Source: Microvirga massiliensis | GTDB taxonomy: Bacteria > Pseudomonadota > Alphaproteobacteria > Rhizobiales > Beijerinckiaceae | Direction: 5' to 3' | Assembly: GCF_001006805.1 (NCBI RefSeq) | Contig: NZ_LN811354.1 | Location: 74,067 to 138,066 of the forward strand | Length of the DNA: 64,000 nt | Shown: positions 8,823-17,525 of the stretch, piece by piece | How the letters are laid out: every line of letters starts with the position of its first letter | Position numbering within the stretch: position 1 is the stretch's first letter | Position numbers and translations under genes: made by a program | The notes under the pieces: generated by a model | Seen by the model: only the letters and a program-made list of their open reading frames with translations | Databases searched by the model: none | Told to the model about the DNA's origin: nothing

Positions 8823-11800
8823 TCATTTCCGGATCTGCCCCGAATCCAGGGTCGCTATCGCGGCTGCAGCCGCGATAGCGACTGCGTCGGCACCTTGCTC
8901 TCTCGCAGTCGTGAGTGCGCGGTTCAGCAAATCGCGCCGATCGGATGTCGCCTCCGAAGCGAGCAATCGTGCGTGTTGCAGCAGCAGCTCTGGGAGGAAC
9001 CCATACGCTTCCAAAGTCAACGCTACATCCGCTGCTTCCCTCATCGCAGCCTCGGCTGCATCAACTTCACCGAGCGCGGTCTCGGCCTCGGCAAGCAGCG
9101 ATAGGATCAGAGGACGCAGAAGTTCGCCCTGTGTTTCTCGATAGCTCGCCAGTCCTCGTCGAATTTTCTCCCGCCCGGCGGCAGCATTGCAGGCACGCGC
9201 AACCTGATCGTAGCCAATTGCGACTTCACTTAGCGCGACCCAATAGGCGAACCCCTTCTCAGCTGCGACTGCAAGCGCTCTCCTTGCCAGTTGAAGGGCC
9301 TTATTCAATTGTCCCGCACGTTGAAGCGCGAAGGCTGGCAGAACGAAGCCGTAGCAAGCGCTGACGGGATGCGGTGATGCTCGCGCCGCTTCTGCGGCCA
9401 TCCGTGCCCGTCGTGCTGCTGCCTCGATGCCGCGCCTTGGAGTATCCAGCCAGCAGAGATTGGCGAGCGCCAGAACACGCGGATCTTGCCCTGCAACGGC
9501 GATGTATTGTTCCTGCCTTGCGGGATCCATGGTCGCTAGAGCTCGCTCGAGGTCTTCCTCCGCTTCGATCAGCCGTCCCATGCAGACGCGATTCCAGCCC
9601 CGCCTCCTCCACGCATCGACGAGCATGCGATCATCGCCCATATGTTCGGCCATGGCGACGAGCGTGCCGCATATTGCTTCGGCACGCGACAGTGGGCCGC
9701 GGACTTGGTAGAAGGATGCCAACCCCTGAAATGCCGGCAAGGTCCGCGCCTGCGTGGGGACGCGTTCGGCTATCTTCAGGGCTGCCGCAAAAGCCTCCTG
9801 TACGGCAGCGTTCGCGTAACCCCGTCGAGCAATCAGAATCTGTCCCATGAGGACTCGAAGATCGAGTTCCGCTTCCGGCGCCTGCGTCGCCGGCAAGGCC
9901 TGGATGGCTTGCAGTCCACGGCGGACCTGAGACTCGGCCTCCTCGAGAGCAGCCGCTGCGAGCGCGCGGCGGCCTGCAGAAAAGTAGAGCGGCAACGCAG
10001 CTGAATAATTCTCACCCAGAAAATAATGCTCGGCTACGACCTCGGGCCGGCGTTCCACGAGGCCGGGCCGCATGACCTCGAGCAGGTTTGCCGCGCGGGC
10101 ATGGAGTGCCCGCCGACTGGCGAGCAGAATAGACTCGCTCGCTGCCTGTTGCAGGAGGGCGTGACGAAAGCCGTAGGCGGGCGCAGGCAATGCCGTGACT
10201 CGGACGAGTATCTCCGCGTCGATCAGCCGTGAAAGCCACCGCTCGAGGATAGTGTCCGGCACCTCGGCGAGGGCCGCCAGCAGATCGGGCTCCAGATACG
10301 GATCGATGATTGCGGCGCATTGTGCGAGGCGCTTCGCGTCCCCAAGGCTGTCGAGACGCGCAGTGAACAGCTGCTGAAGGGTTCGCGGCACGGTCGTGAC
10401 AACCGCAGCACGGGCGAATTCCTCGAGGAAGAGTGGCACGCCGTCCGATCGCGCCAGGATCATCTCGCGGGTTGCAGCCGTGCGGTCATGCAGGAGCGCG
10501 TCGAGCAGTCGTGCCGAATCCGAGCGCTCGAGCGCAGAGAGCGTGAGCCGAAAAGTAGTCGGGCGATCGGGCCAGGACAGCACGAAATCGCTGCGATAGG
10601 TTGCCAACAGCATGACCGGTCGATTCGAGATGAGTTCGGTTATGCCGTGAAGAAGTTCGAGCAACGAGGGGTCCGCCCAATGCAAGTCCTCGGCCAGAAT
10701 CAGTAATGGCTGACCGTGAGCATGATGGAGCAACCAAGCTTGCAGCGTTTGCAGCAGCAGCCGTCGGCGCGCGGCCGGCGCAAGATCGCCTGGCCCGGGT
10801 CCGATGCCGAGCGCTTCCTGTAACACTTGCAGCGTATGACCATCGTTAAGCCCGATTGCTTCGACGATCTCGGCAAGCACCTGCACAGGACTACGGGTAG
10901 CGCCATTTCCCTCAACCCCTACGGTCAAAGCATGACGCAATGCTTCGATCGCCGGATAGAAGGCGGTGGTCGCAGTGGGAGGGGTACAGGCAAGCACGAC
11001 CAGTGCATGCGGCACTCCCGCAATGGAATTCAGAAGCTCTTGGGCAAGTCGCGACTTTCCAACCCCTGCCTCACCCGACACGAGAGCCGTCTGCCCATGT
11101 CCCTCAGCGGCTACTTTCCAGAGCTTGGACAAAGCCTTGAGCTCGTTGGCACGGCCGACGAACGGCGCTCGACGAGGCCGGGCAAGCACCAATTGACCAC
11201 TGTTTGTGACAGCCGGTTGACGGACAGCAAACGCTCGCACTGAAGGCTGCAGGCGTGCAAGGCGCTGCAGTGGTATTTCTTCGCACGCGAATTCGTCGGC
11301 TACGAGTTCGTGAGTGGCCTCACCAATGATGACTCCATTGGGAGCTGCAAGCTCCTGCAATCGAGCGGCTATGTTGGGTGCAGTGCCGACAAGACCGTCG
11401 ATTTCCATCGCATGATCGGAGCCCAGCCGCCCAGCCAGCACGATGCCGGTCTCTATGCCGATGCGGACCGCGAGTTCCATGTTCTTTGGAAGCGGAGTGG
11501 AGCGGGCCAGTTCATGCACCTCTCGGGCGATCGCCAGACCACAAGCGACGGCAGCCTGAGCATCGCGATCGACGGCTCGTGGATATCCGAAACACGCAAG
11601 CACACCGTCGCCGGCGTAGCGCACGACGTAACCTCCATATCTTGTCACCGCAGCCACGCACCGGTCCCGGTATGCGACCAGCATCGCGGCGAACTCCTCC
11701 GGATCCAGTTGTGCAGCCAGGGCGCTCGAGCCAACGAGGTCGCAGAATATTACCGTCAGGAGACGGCGCTCGGCGCCTCCGGTCAAAGGCACGCTGCCAC

Positions 11801-12017
11801 TCTGCGTTGCAGCCGTGGTGCCAAGTGGGGCGCCACATTTCGTGCAGAATCGCTGGCTGGGTGAGGCGGGGGCGGCACAAACGGGGCAGAATCGCGGTAG
11901 AGCCGCGCCGCACTGACCACAGAACCGGGCACCGGCTTCTACGGAAGCTTGGCAGGCCGGGCAGAATCCAGCAACTTCAGATCCGGTTCCGGCCGGGTTA
12001 CCTGACGAGGATGTCAT
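8823..12017 (-). CDS. Zinc-ribbon/class III cyclase/AAA ATPase/TPR signalling protein
   Basis: Large multidomain protein of 1064 aa. Two zinc ribbons open it (Cys19, 22, 33, 36 and Cys44, 47, 58, 61). A class III nucleotide cyclase domain spans about residues 83-250, with metal-binding aspartates at Asp93 (FCDLVGSS) and Asp137 (RYAGDGVL) and PNIAARLQ bearing the transition-state Asn and Arg. The lysine usual before AGDG is Arg here, so ATP versus GTP is uncertain. An AAA/STAND-type ATPase follows (Walker A GEAGVGKSRL, Walker B LILAEDLHWAD), then a long helical TPR region to the end. No signal peptide or membrane segment. The start could be ATG 12017 or GTG 12026; neither has a good ribosome site. 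Divergent from the radical SAM cassette. Confidence 0.85.
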   Translation of the reverse strand: MTSSSGNPAGTGSEVAGFCPACQASVEAGARFCGQCGAALPRFCPVCAAPASPSQRFCTKCGAPLGTTAATQSGSVPLTGGAERRLLTVIFCDLVGSSALAAQLDPEEFAAMLVAYRDRCVAAVTRYGGYVVRYAGDGVLACFGYPRAVDRDAQAAVACGLAIAREVHELARSTPLPKNMELAVRIGIETGIVLAGRLGSDHAMEIDGLVGTAPNIAARLQELAAPNGVIIGEATHELVADEFACEEIPLQRLARLQPSVRAFAVRQPAVTNSGQLVLARPRRAPFVGRANELKALSKLWKVAAEGHGQTALVSGEAGVGKSRLAQELLNSIAGVPHALVVLACTPPTATTAFYPAIEALRHALTVGVEGNGATRSPVQVLAEIVEAIGLNDGHTLQVLQEALGIGPGPGDLAPAARRRLLLQTLQAWLLHHAHGQPLLILAEDLHWADPSLLELLHGITELISNRPVMLLATYRSDFVLSWPDRPTTFRLTLSALERSDSARLLDALLHDRTAATREMILARSDGVPLFLEEFARAAVVTTVPRTLQQLFTARLDSLGDAKRLAQCAAIIDPYLEPDLLAALAEVPDTILERWLSRLIDAEILVRVTALPAPAYGFRHALLQQAASESILLASRRALHARAANLLEVMRPGLVERRPEVVAEHYFLGENYSAALPLYFSAGRRALAAAALEEAESQVRRGLQAIQALPATQAPEAELDLRVLMGQILIARRGYANAAVQEAFAAALKIAERVPTQARTLPAFQGLASFYQVRGPLSRAEAICGTLVAMAEHMGDDRMLVDAWRRRGWNRVCMGRLIEAEEDLERALATMDPARQEQYIAVAGQDPRVLALANLCWLDTPRRGIEAAARRARMAAEAARASPHPVSACYGFVLPAFALQRAGQLNKALQLARRALAVAAEKGFAYWVALSEVAIGYDQVARACNAAAGREKIRRGLASYRETQGELLRPLILSLLAEAETALGEVDAAEAAMREAADVALTLEAYGFLPELLLQHARLLASEATSDRRDLLNRALTTAREQGADAVAIAAAAAIATLDSGQIRK

Positions 12018-12136
12018 CGAAAACACAAGGCTGATAGAACATGGCTCAATCGAGAAAGCTATGCTATAGTTTTACTGTTCTTGGTTCCTCAGTGTGGCGT
12101 GAGCAGGCCCTCATGACAACGATGAGGTAACGGCTG
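12018..12136. promoter_or_regulatory. Divergent intergenic region, cyclase gene / radical SAM cassette
   Basis: This 119-base gap separates two divergent genes and is visibly richer in A/T than its surroundings (about 12050-12090). A TATAGT hexamer at 12065-12070 could be a -10 element for the rightward cassette, but no good -35 partner is seen. The sequence gaggtaa at about 12124-12130 is the Shine-Dalgarno for the radical SAM start at 12137. A five-codon frame (ATG 12113 to TAA) precedes it. Both promoters must lie here or inside the flanking 5' ends. Confidence 0.35.
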
Positions 12137-13141
12137 ATGTGTCCGGCCCTAAAAAGTCCACCCAAGATGACTTTGGGGCTGACCGAGGCGTGCCCTTTGC
12201 AATGCCGCTATTGCTATTCGGACTGCGGATCGGAGCCGAAACCCGGGGAATTGGACATCGCGGAGTGGAAGCGATTCATCGACGAGGTCGTCGATGACGG
12301 CGTGATCCAATTTTATATCGAAGGCGGCGAGCCTCTCCTGAAGCCTGGTCTACTCGACCTGTTGGCATACTGCGCCCGAGACGCGATGACGATGCTGCGC
12401 AGCCATGGCACGCTCATCGATGGAGCGATGGCTGATGCGCTCAAGAAGACGGGCCTTGGACGGATCTTCATCGACCTGATGGGGGCTACTGCCGAGACGC
12501 ATGACGGCTGTGCAGGTGTCCCGGGCAGCTTCGAGGCGGCCTGTAACGGGATCAGCCATTGTGTCGCCCATGGCATTCCCGTCGACATGCTGGTGATCCT
12601 GACGCGTCAGATCGTCCCCGAGCTCAATGCTCTGCTGCAGCTTGCAGCGGCTCTCGGTGCGGACCGTGTCGGCGTTCTGCGGCTTTATCCACTCGGACGC
12701 GCAAAGAAGCTCTGGCCCGAGATTGCGCTTTCACTGGACGAGCAGATGGCTGCCATCCGTAGCCTTCGGCCACCACCAGGCCTCGCCGTCATGCAGTCCT
12801 GGCATCCGATGGACAAGAATTGCTGCTGGCAGGCTGCTGCGGTGGATGCATTCGGCCGAGCGATCGGATGCATGTACCTTCGCGAATACGTGGATTTTGG
12901 AAGCATCGGCACATCCCGATACCTCGATATCTGGCGTGGTCACCCACTTTACCGCAATCTGCGCTCAGGACGTGTCGAGCGAGGGTGCCCGGATTGCTCG
13001 GCCAGCCAGGGTACCAGGGGAGGTTGCCGCTCGACGGCTTTCGCATTTCACGGACGCTGGACTGCGCCCGATCCCTTCGACGAAACGCTGAATGACGGGA
13101 TAGACCTCCTTGCACTGCCCGAAAGAATACTTCGCTCTTGA
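12137..13141 (+). CDS. Radical SAM enzyme with SPASM-like domain (peptide maturase type)
   Basis: Radical SAM protein of 334 aa. The 4Fe-4S cluster cysteines are Cys19, Cys23 and Cys26 (ACPLQCRYCY) and the SAM-contacting GGEP is at 63-66. A SPASM/twitch-like cysteine set follows in the C-terminal third: Cys229/230, Cys245 (AIGCMYLRE), Cys284/287 (GCPDC) and Cys297. The final DPxC cysteine of canonical SPASM is missing (DPFDE). The fold and the PqqD-like gene directly behind it are typical of enzymes that modify ribosomally made peptides or proteins, as PqqE does. The ATG follows gaggtaa. No short precursor gene lies between it and its neighbours, so the substrate is unknown. Confidence 0.88.
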   Translation: MCPALKSPPKMTLGLTEACPLQCRYCYSDCGSEPKPGELDIAEWKRFIDEVVDDGVIQFYIEGGEPLLKPGLLDLLAYCARDAMTMLRSHGTLIDGAMADALKKTGLGRIFIDLMGATAETHDGCAGVPGSFEAACNGISHCVAHGIPVDMLVILTRQIVPELNALLQLAAALGADRVGVLRLYPLGRAKKLWPEIALSLDEQMAAIRSLRPPPGLAVMQSWHPMDKNCCWQAAAVDAFGRAIGCMYLREYVDFGSIGTSRYLDIWRGHPLYRNLRSGRVERGCPDCSASQGTRGGCRSTAFAFHGRWTAPDPFDETLNDGIDLLALPERILRS

Positions 13142-13148
13142 GTCTAGC

Positions 13149-13403
13149 GTGAGGTTGAGGCCTGTGCCCGAAATGGGTGTCTGTCTGGCCTACACTCCAG
13201 GGCAACCAGCTCTGCATCGTCTCAACACTGCAAGTTGGCTGATCGTCAGTCTTTGTGATGGCCGCTCGGTGGAGGACATTGCGAGCGCCTATCGTGAGGC
13301 GCTCGCCGGAAATGCGGGAACCGACGAGGCATTTCGCCAAGGCCTGGAGGAACTTCTGGCCCTTGGCATCATCCGGCGGGTTACTCCGCCGGCGGTTGCG
13401 TAA
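13149..13403 (+). CDS. PqqD-like peptide chaperone (RRE domain)
   Basis: Small protein of 84 aa with the PqqD pattern: an N-terminal beta hairpin (RLRPVPEMGVCLAY, then ALHRLNTASWLIVSLCDG) followed by a winged-helix-like helical part (VEDIASAYREAL, GLEELLALGIIRRV). PqqD-like domains bind the leader of a precursor peptide and present it to the radical SAM enzyme. The start is uncertain: GTG at 13149, seven bases behind the radical SAM stop, fits the family start, while TTG at 13110 would give 97 aa and a 32-base overlap. Either way the two genes are tightly coupled. Confidence 0.78.
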   Translation: MRLRPVPEMGVCLAYTPGQPALHRLNTASWLIVSLCDGRSVEDIASAYREALAGNAGTDEAFRQGLEELLALGIIRRVTPPAVA

Positions 13404-13437
13404 GCACGATCGACCCCAAGGACAGGAGCTCTGATCC

Positions 13438-14064
13438 ATGACGGACAAACGGATTACGCCACCACCCGCGCCGCTCTTGAGTTCCGAGACGGCAGCACCG
13501 CAGGCGAAGACGCTTGTCGCGGAATTGCGCACGGATGCGTCACTGGACTTCGATCCACAGGCAGCGCCTCAATACCTCAATATTGTTAATGCGCGTTTCG
13601 GGGCCCTCGTCGCGTGGCGCGTAGATCTGTCCTGGAGCGATGCTCAGCTGGTTCAGCTCTGGTTGACCGGAGCTCCTGCAGGCGGCGCCTACCCGACCCG
13701 CGAAGAGGCACTCAAGGACTTCTTCGAGACCTTGCCGGACCCGAACGGTAACGTATTTCTCGAGTATCTCGGCACCTATCTCGCTACGGGCCTATCCCAC
13801 GCCTCATATACCATGATCGTCGGCATGCGCTCTCCTGTGCCACGAGACGATTACAAAAAGGCATTTACGGACGCTCTGAATGCCTTGCGGCAAGCTATCG
13901 GTCCGTCGGGGTGGTATGCAGAACTCGTCGATTTCATGAAGATCATGCTCAACCAGCCGACCAGCCGAGAGGAGTTCCTCACTCTGGCGAGCAATGAGGG
14001 CGATCTCGCCAGGAATGTCGGTGGGCAGCCTGCCTATCCCTTAATTCAGATACTCATTACCTGA
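13438..14064 (+). CDS. Protein of unknown family in the radical SAM cassette
   Basis: I do not recognise this 208-aa protein. It has no signal peptide, no membrane segment and no cysteine. The first 25 residues are proline- and alanine-rich (TPPPAPLLSSETAAPQ) and look disordered; the rest is a mixed, aromatic-rich globular sequence with three Trp and several Tyr and Phe. Its ATG sits behind acaggagc, 34 bases after the PqqD-like gene, and its stop is 12 bases before the protease start, so it is an integral member of the cassette. It could be the protein substrate of the radical SAM enzyme, an adaptor or an inhibitor of the protease; none of these can be shown from sequence. Confidence 0.75.
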   Translation: MTDKRITPPPAPLLSSETAAPQAKTLVAELRTDASLDFDPQAAPQYLNIVNARFGALVAWRVDLSWSDAQLVQLWLTGAPAGGAYPTREEALKDFFETLPDPNGNVFLEYLGTYLATGLSHASYTMIVGMRSPVPRDDYKKAFTDALNALRQAIGPSGWYAELVDFMKIMLNQPTSREEFLTLASNEGDLARNVGGQPAYPLIQILIT

Positions 14065-14076
14065 CCTGTAACCAGG

Positions 14077-17000
14077 ATGCCGAACCGAGAGAACGGAATT
14101 CCGCGCCGTCCTCCGCCTGCTCCGAGCACCGGTCGCAAACCCCAGGTTGGCATGTCACCGGCCCCGGAAGGACGGCAACGCGCGATTATCGGCGCTCGGC
14201 TCGCTTTTCTGGTGTGGCTGTTCGAGAAAGGCTCGGCATTACCTGCCCTGGTTGAGCAGGAGCAGGATCTGTGGCGCCGGGAGCTGAATGCTCAGCAAAG
14301 CCGCTTTCAGCGCCTTCTCGGGAGGGTAGCGGTGGCACCGGCGCCGCATATTCCCTCGCCGCTCACTGCCGCCGTGCGTCTGAGACCTGCCGAGGACCGC
14401 GTTCTCAATCTCAGTTTCGAATCGATCCGACGCATCGATCCGACCGGCCGCGCGATTTTCGACCCTGCTCGCCCGGCGGTGGCGGTCAGCATCGAGTTCC
14501 TGGGCAGTCGCTCGGATCTGCTTCCGCTCGGCGTTATCCCGGCAGCTCAAGCTGGGGACGTCTTCTTCGGCTGGGTAAACCTGCATAGCGTATCGGCGCT
14601 GGCGAAGAATCCAGCGGTTCTTCGGATTGATGCGCTGCGCACCTGGACGCCGGCAGCAGGCGGCTCGATAAGTGCGGGGAATACAACGTCTGGTGGAGGC
14701 GGTGGCTCCGAGACCGGCGCAGGGGTCAGGCTGGCCGTCATTGATCTCGGATTCGATTTCCTCCATCCCGCCTTTCTGCAGCCGATAGGAGCGTCCGAGG
14801 AGGTCCGGACCCTCTGGCTGCATGATTTTGCTCTCGCGCCGGCGGCAAGCGCGCCGGCAGGTTCCATTGGGCGACGCTTCACCGGTAGTGATCTCCAGAA
14901 TGCGCTCCTTTGGTACGAGGCTTCTTCATCGAGTCCGAAGCCGGAGGTCATCGCTACCCACATTCAGCGCCTGAAGGATGCACTGGGAAATCCCGAATAC
15001 CGTACCCTGGTTCAGCAGCACGGGACGGGGACCGCCGGCATTGCTGCGGGGAACGGGCATTCGTCTTCACCTCTTCCAAGCGGGCCTGCACCTGTGCCGG
15101 GCGTTGCGCCGGATGCCGATCTTCTTTTCCTCGCGATCGGAGGACATGACGAGAAGCGTTTTGCGGACTCGCTCGATGTACACAGCGCTTTCGCGGCAGC
15201 TTTCGAAGGTCAAACCGCCGCTTGCGTTGCCCTTATGGCCAACAGTGACAATCTTGGTCCGCACGATGGCACGCTCGGCGGAGAGGAGGCACTAGACGAT
15301 CTGCTGCTTCTGCCCGGTCGTGCGATCGTGCTCTCTGCCGGTAACCTGAACCACACACCGGGTGCACCGCCGACATTTCCAGCTTGGCACGCCGCCGCGC
15401 TGATCGGTTCCGGTGCGGCACCGCCGTTGCCTCTCGTGCTGCGGTTCGACAGCGGAGCCTCCTGGCCCGACTGTGCGGAGATCTGGTTCCGTCCTCCCGC
15501 CAATACCGCTGCGAGCGCCACGATCGCGATCAAGATTCGGAACAATCCCGTCGGGCAGCCCATACCGGTTTCAATCACCGCGCAACCCGTCACGATTCTC
15601 ACTCCGGCCGATAACCCCTTGGACGGCACCACCGTTGTCGCGCAGCTTGGCTGGTATCAGGAGGCCGATGCCTATTGCTTGAGCCTCATTTTCCAGCCTG
15701 CTCCGTCGCGCGAGATCGTGCGGTCGGAATGGAGCATCACCGTTCCTGCAGATGGACCGGTGCACGGCTGGCTCGATCGGAACAATGAAGGCGCCGGCCG
15801 CTGGACGGGCCCGACCGCACAAGCGGGTGCGAATGCCACAACGCTCGGTTCACCGGCGGTCGCGATCCGACCGCTCACGGTAGGTTCGATCCAGAGCGCC
15901 CAAGGAACTCCCTCGAGCTTCAGCGGTCGCGGGCCCATCCGGGCGACCCTCAACGCGCCGCACAAGCCGGATCTTGTGGCTATCGGGGAAGGCGTCGTCG
16001 GCCCGCGTGGTGTGCCTGCAGACCGCTGGAATCATCTGCCGTCTTCCGGTCCCTACCGCACGTTCGACCCGCCGGGAACGAGCTATTCGGCGCCTCAAGT
16101 CGCCGGCGCATGCGCCCTCCTGTTCGAGCGCTTTGGCGCCGCTGCCACTTGGGCAGATATTCGGCAGGCTATTCTGCAGGCTGCGGTGCGAACCTCGAAC
16201 ATGCCCATGGCCGGGTCGGACGGCTGGGACAACGCCTGCGGCTATGGGATGCTGGATCTCAATTTGCTGAAATCTCCTCCCATGCCCGTTATGGCCGACC
16301 TGTGGCTGCCGAAAGCAGAGGAGGATACTGGTGCGGAACCGTTCGTCGCTCCGGTCTTCTGGAACAGTCCGGCTCTGGCGCTGGAGGATGCACAGGGTCG
16401 CGCTCTCGACGCGACCCATGTGGCAGTCGGGGAGGCCATTCCCGCCCGATTGCGTGTGAAGGTCAAGAACCGCGGTGCTCAGCCTGCGCGAAATCCCGAC
16501 ATATCCGTGTGGTGGGCACCCCTCGGTGCAGTCCACCCCTTACCTCAGTCGCGCGAAGGTGGCGGGGCCTGGCAGGCTGATGGGTTCAGTGTAGAGGACC
16601 GCAATACCAACTCACAACGGGTGACAGATCTCGACCCCGGCCAATCCATGGATGTTATCTTCAACTGGATACCGCCACGCGATACGGAGGGCAGGGTCAT
16701 ACCTCACGTCCTCATTGCTACGGTCGGCAACGAGGTAGATCCCTTCGATCCTGATGATACGCTCTGTGCGCAGAACAATGCGGCCGCACTCGACATCGCC
16801 GCAGCGCGGAGCGGGACATTCGCTACTTTCAACATCATCGGTTCACGCGATATCGACGGTGTAACCATCCGCTCGGAAGCCCCGGAGGGACGAATCCTCA
16901 TCGAGGAAATGCCCATCAGCGCGCTACCATGGCGAGACAGCCAAATGTTCGCCGAGGCTGGCCGCAGCGAACGCCCTCTTTACGGGTCTGACGACGAGGT

Positions 17001-17277
17001 GGGAGACATGGCCGCCACGCTGGAGGCGAGCCTGGAGGGGCAGGAAAATATTCAGACCGTGACTGAAGCACTGGGTGTGGAGAGCCTGAAGCTCGCGAAT
17101 GGACTCGCGACGATCGAGGGGCGCGGCAGCGTCACCTTGCGGCGTCTGCGAATTGCTCCGGGAGCTCGGCTGGCTCTGAAAGTGGCAGTCGAACATGAAA
17201 TGGGGGACGCGCTACACATGCTGCACCTGAGCGGCGGACGGCGTGTCGGGGGCGGAACCGTGCGCATTTTGGGCTGA
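14077..17277 (+). CDS. S8 family (subtilisin-like) serine peptidase, large
   Basis: Subtilase of 1066 aa. The catalytic triad reads as Asp223 (AVIDLGFDF), His315 (QQHGTGTAGIAAG) and Ser669 (GTSYSAPQVAG). The His-Ser distance is unusually long, with an inserted beta-rich region of about 150 residues. Upstream lies an N-terminal region of about 215 residues ending in a GGGGGS-rich linker, which may act as propeptide. Behind the catalytic domain, about 790-910 resembles a CARDB-type beta-sandwich (ARLRVKVKNRGAQPARNPDI), followed by an acidic tail. No signal peptide is visible, so it is either cytoplasmic or exported by an unrecognised route. Last gene of the cassette, 12 bases behind the unknown 208-aa gene. 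Confidence 0.9.
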   Translation: MPNRENGIPRRPPPAPSTGRKPQVGMSPAPEGRQRAIIGARLAFLVWLFEKGSALPALVEQEQDLWRRELNAQQSRFQRLLGRVAVAPAPHIPSPLTAAVRLRPAEDRVLNLSFESIRRIDPTGRAIFDPARPAVAVSIEFLGSRSDLLPLGVIPAAQAGDVFFGWVNLHSVSALAKNPAVLRIDALRTWTPAAGGSISAGNTTSGGGGGSETGAGVRLAVIDLGFDFLHPAFLQPIGASEEVRTLWLHDFALAPAASAPAGSIGRRFTGSDLQNALLWYEASSSSPKPEVIATHIQRLKDALGNPEYRTLVQQHGTGTAGIAAGNGHSSSPLPSGPAPVPGVAPDADLLFLAIGGHDEKRFADSLDVHSAFAAAFEGQTAACVALMANSDNLGPHDGTLGGEEALDDLLLLPGRAIVLSAGNLNHTPGAPPTFPAWHAAALIGSGAAPPLPLVLRFDSGASWPDCAEIWFRPPANTAASATIAIKIRNNPVGQPIPVSITAQPVTILTPADNPLDGTTVVAQLGWYQEADAYCLSLIFQPAPSREIVRSEWSITVPADGPVHGWLDRNNEGAGRWTGPTAQAGANATTLGSPAVAIRPLTVGSIQSAQGTPSSFSGRGPIRATLNAPHKPDLVAIGEGVVGPRGVPADRWNHLPSSGPYRTFDPPGTSYSAPQVAGACALLFERFGAAATWADIRQAILQAAVRTSNMPMAGSDGWDNACGYGMLDLNLLKSPPMPVMADLWLPKAEEDTGAEPFVAPVFWNSPALALEDAQGRALDATHVAVGEAIPARLRVKVKNRGAQPARNPDISVWWAPLGAVHPLPQSREGGGAWQADGFSVEDRNTNSQRVTDLDPGQSMDVIFNWIPPRDTEGRVIPHVLIATVGNEVDPFDPDDTLCAQNNAAALDIAAARSGTFATFNIIGSRDIDGVTIRSEAPEGRILIEEMPISALPWRDSQMFAEAGRSERPLYGSDDEVGDMAATLEASLEGQENIQTVTEALGVESLKLANGLATIEGRGSVTLRRLRIAPGARLALKVAVEHEMGDALHMLHLSGGRRVGGGTVRILG

Positions 17278-17525
17278 TGCAGCGTCCTTCAACCGACGCG
17301 CGGTCTGCTTCCAGGCGTAGTAGTGAGGCCCCGGCATCAGGGGCAGGCGCTCGCCCTGCTGGCTCATACACAGCTGCTGCATGAAAGCAGTGAAACGTAC
17401 CGGCAAATACTTCGAAACCTGGCAAGTTCCCATTTCCTGCTTCCACGCAGGCCGGCTGACGGTATACCGCCTCCAGGCTCTGTGAGCCCCTCCGATCCAA
17501 TGCACTCAACCCGCGAGCCGAGAGA
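17278..17525. other. Gap behind the protease gene; only weak small frames
   Basis: No gene is supported. On the plus strand a 34-codon frame (17381-17485) encodes a basic, aromatic peptide beginning MKAVKRTGKYFETW and containing one Cys, but it has no Shine-Dalgarno. On the minus strand a 97-codon frame (17212-17505) overlaps the end of the protease gene. Neither resembles a known family. No terminator hairpin is evident. Confidence 0.4.
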
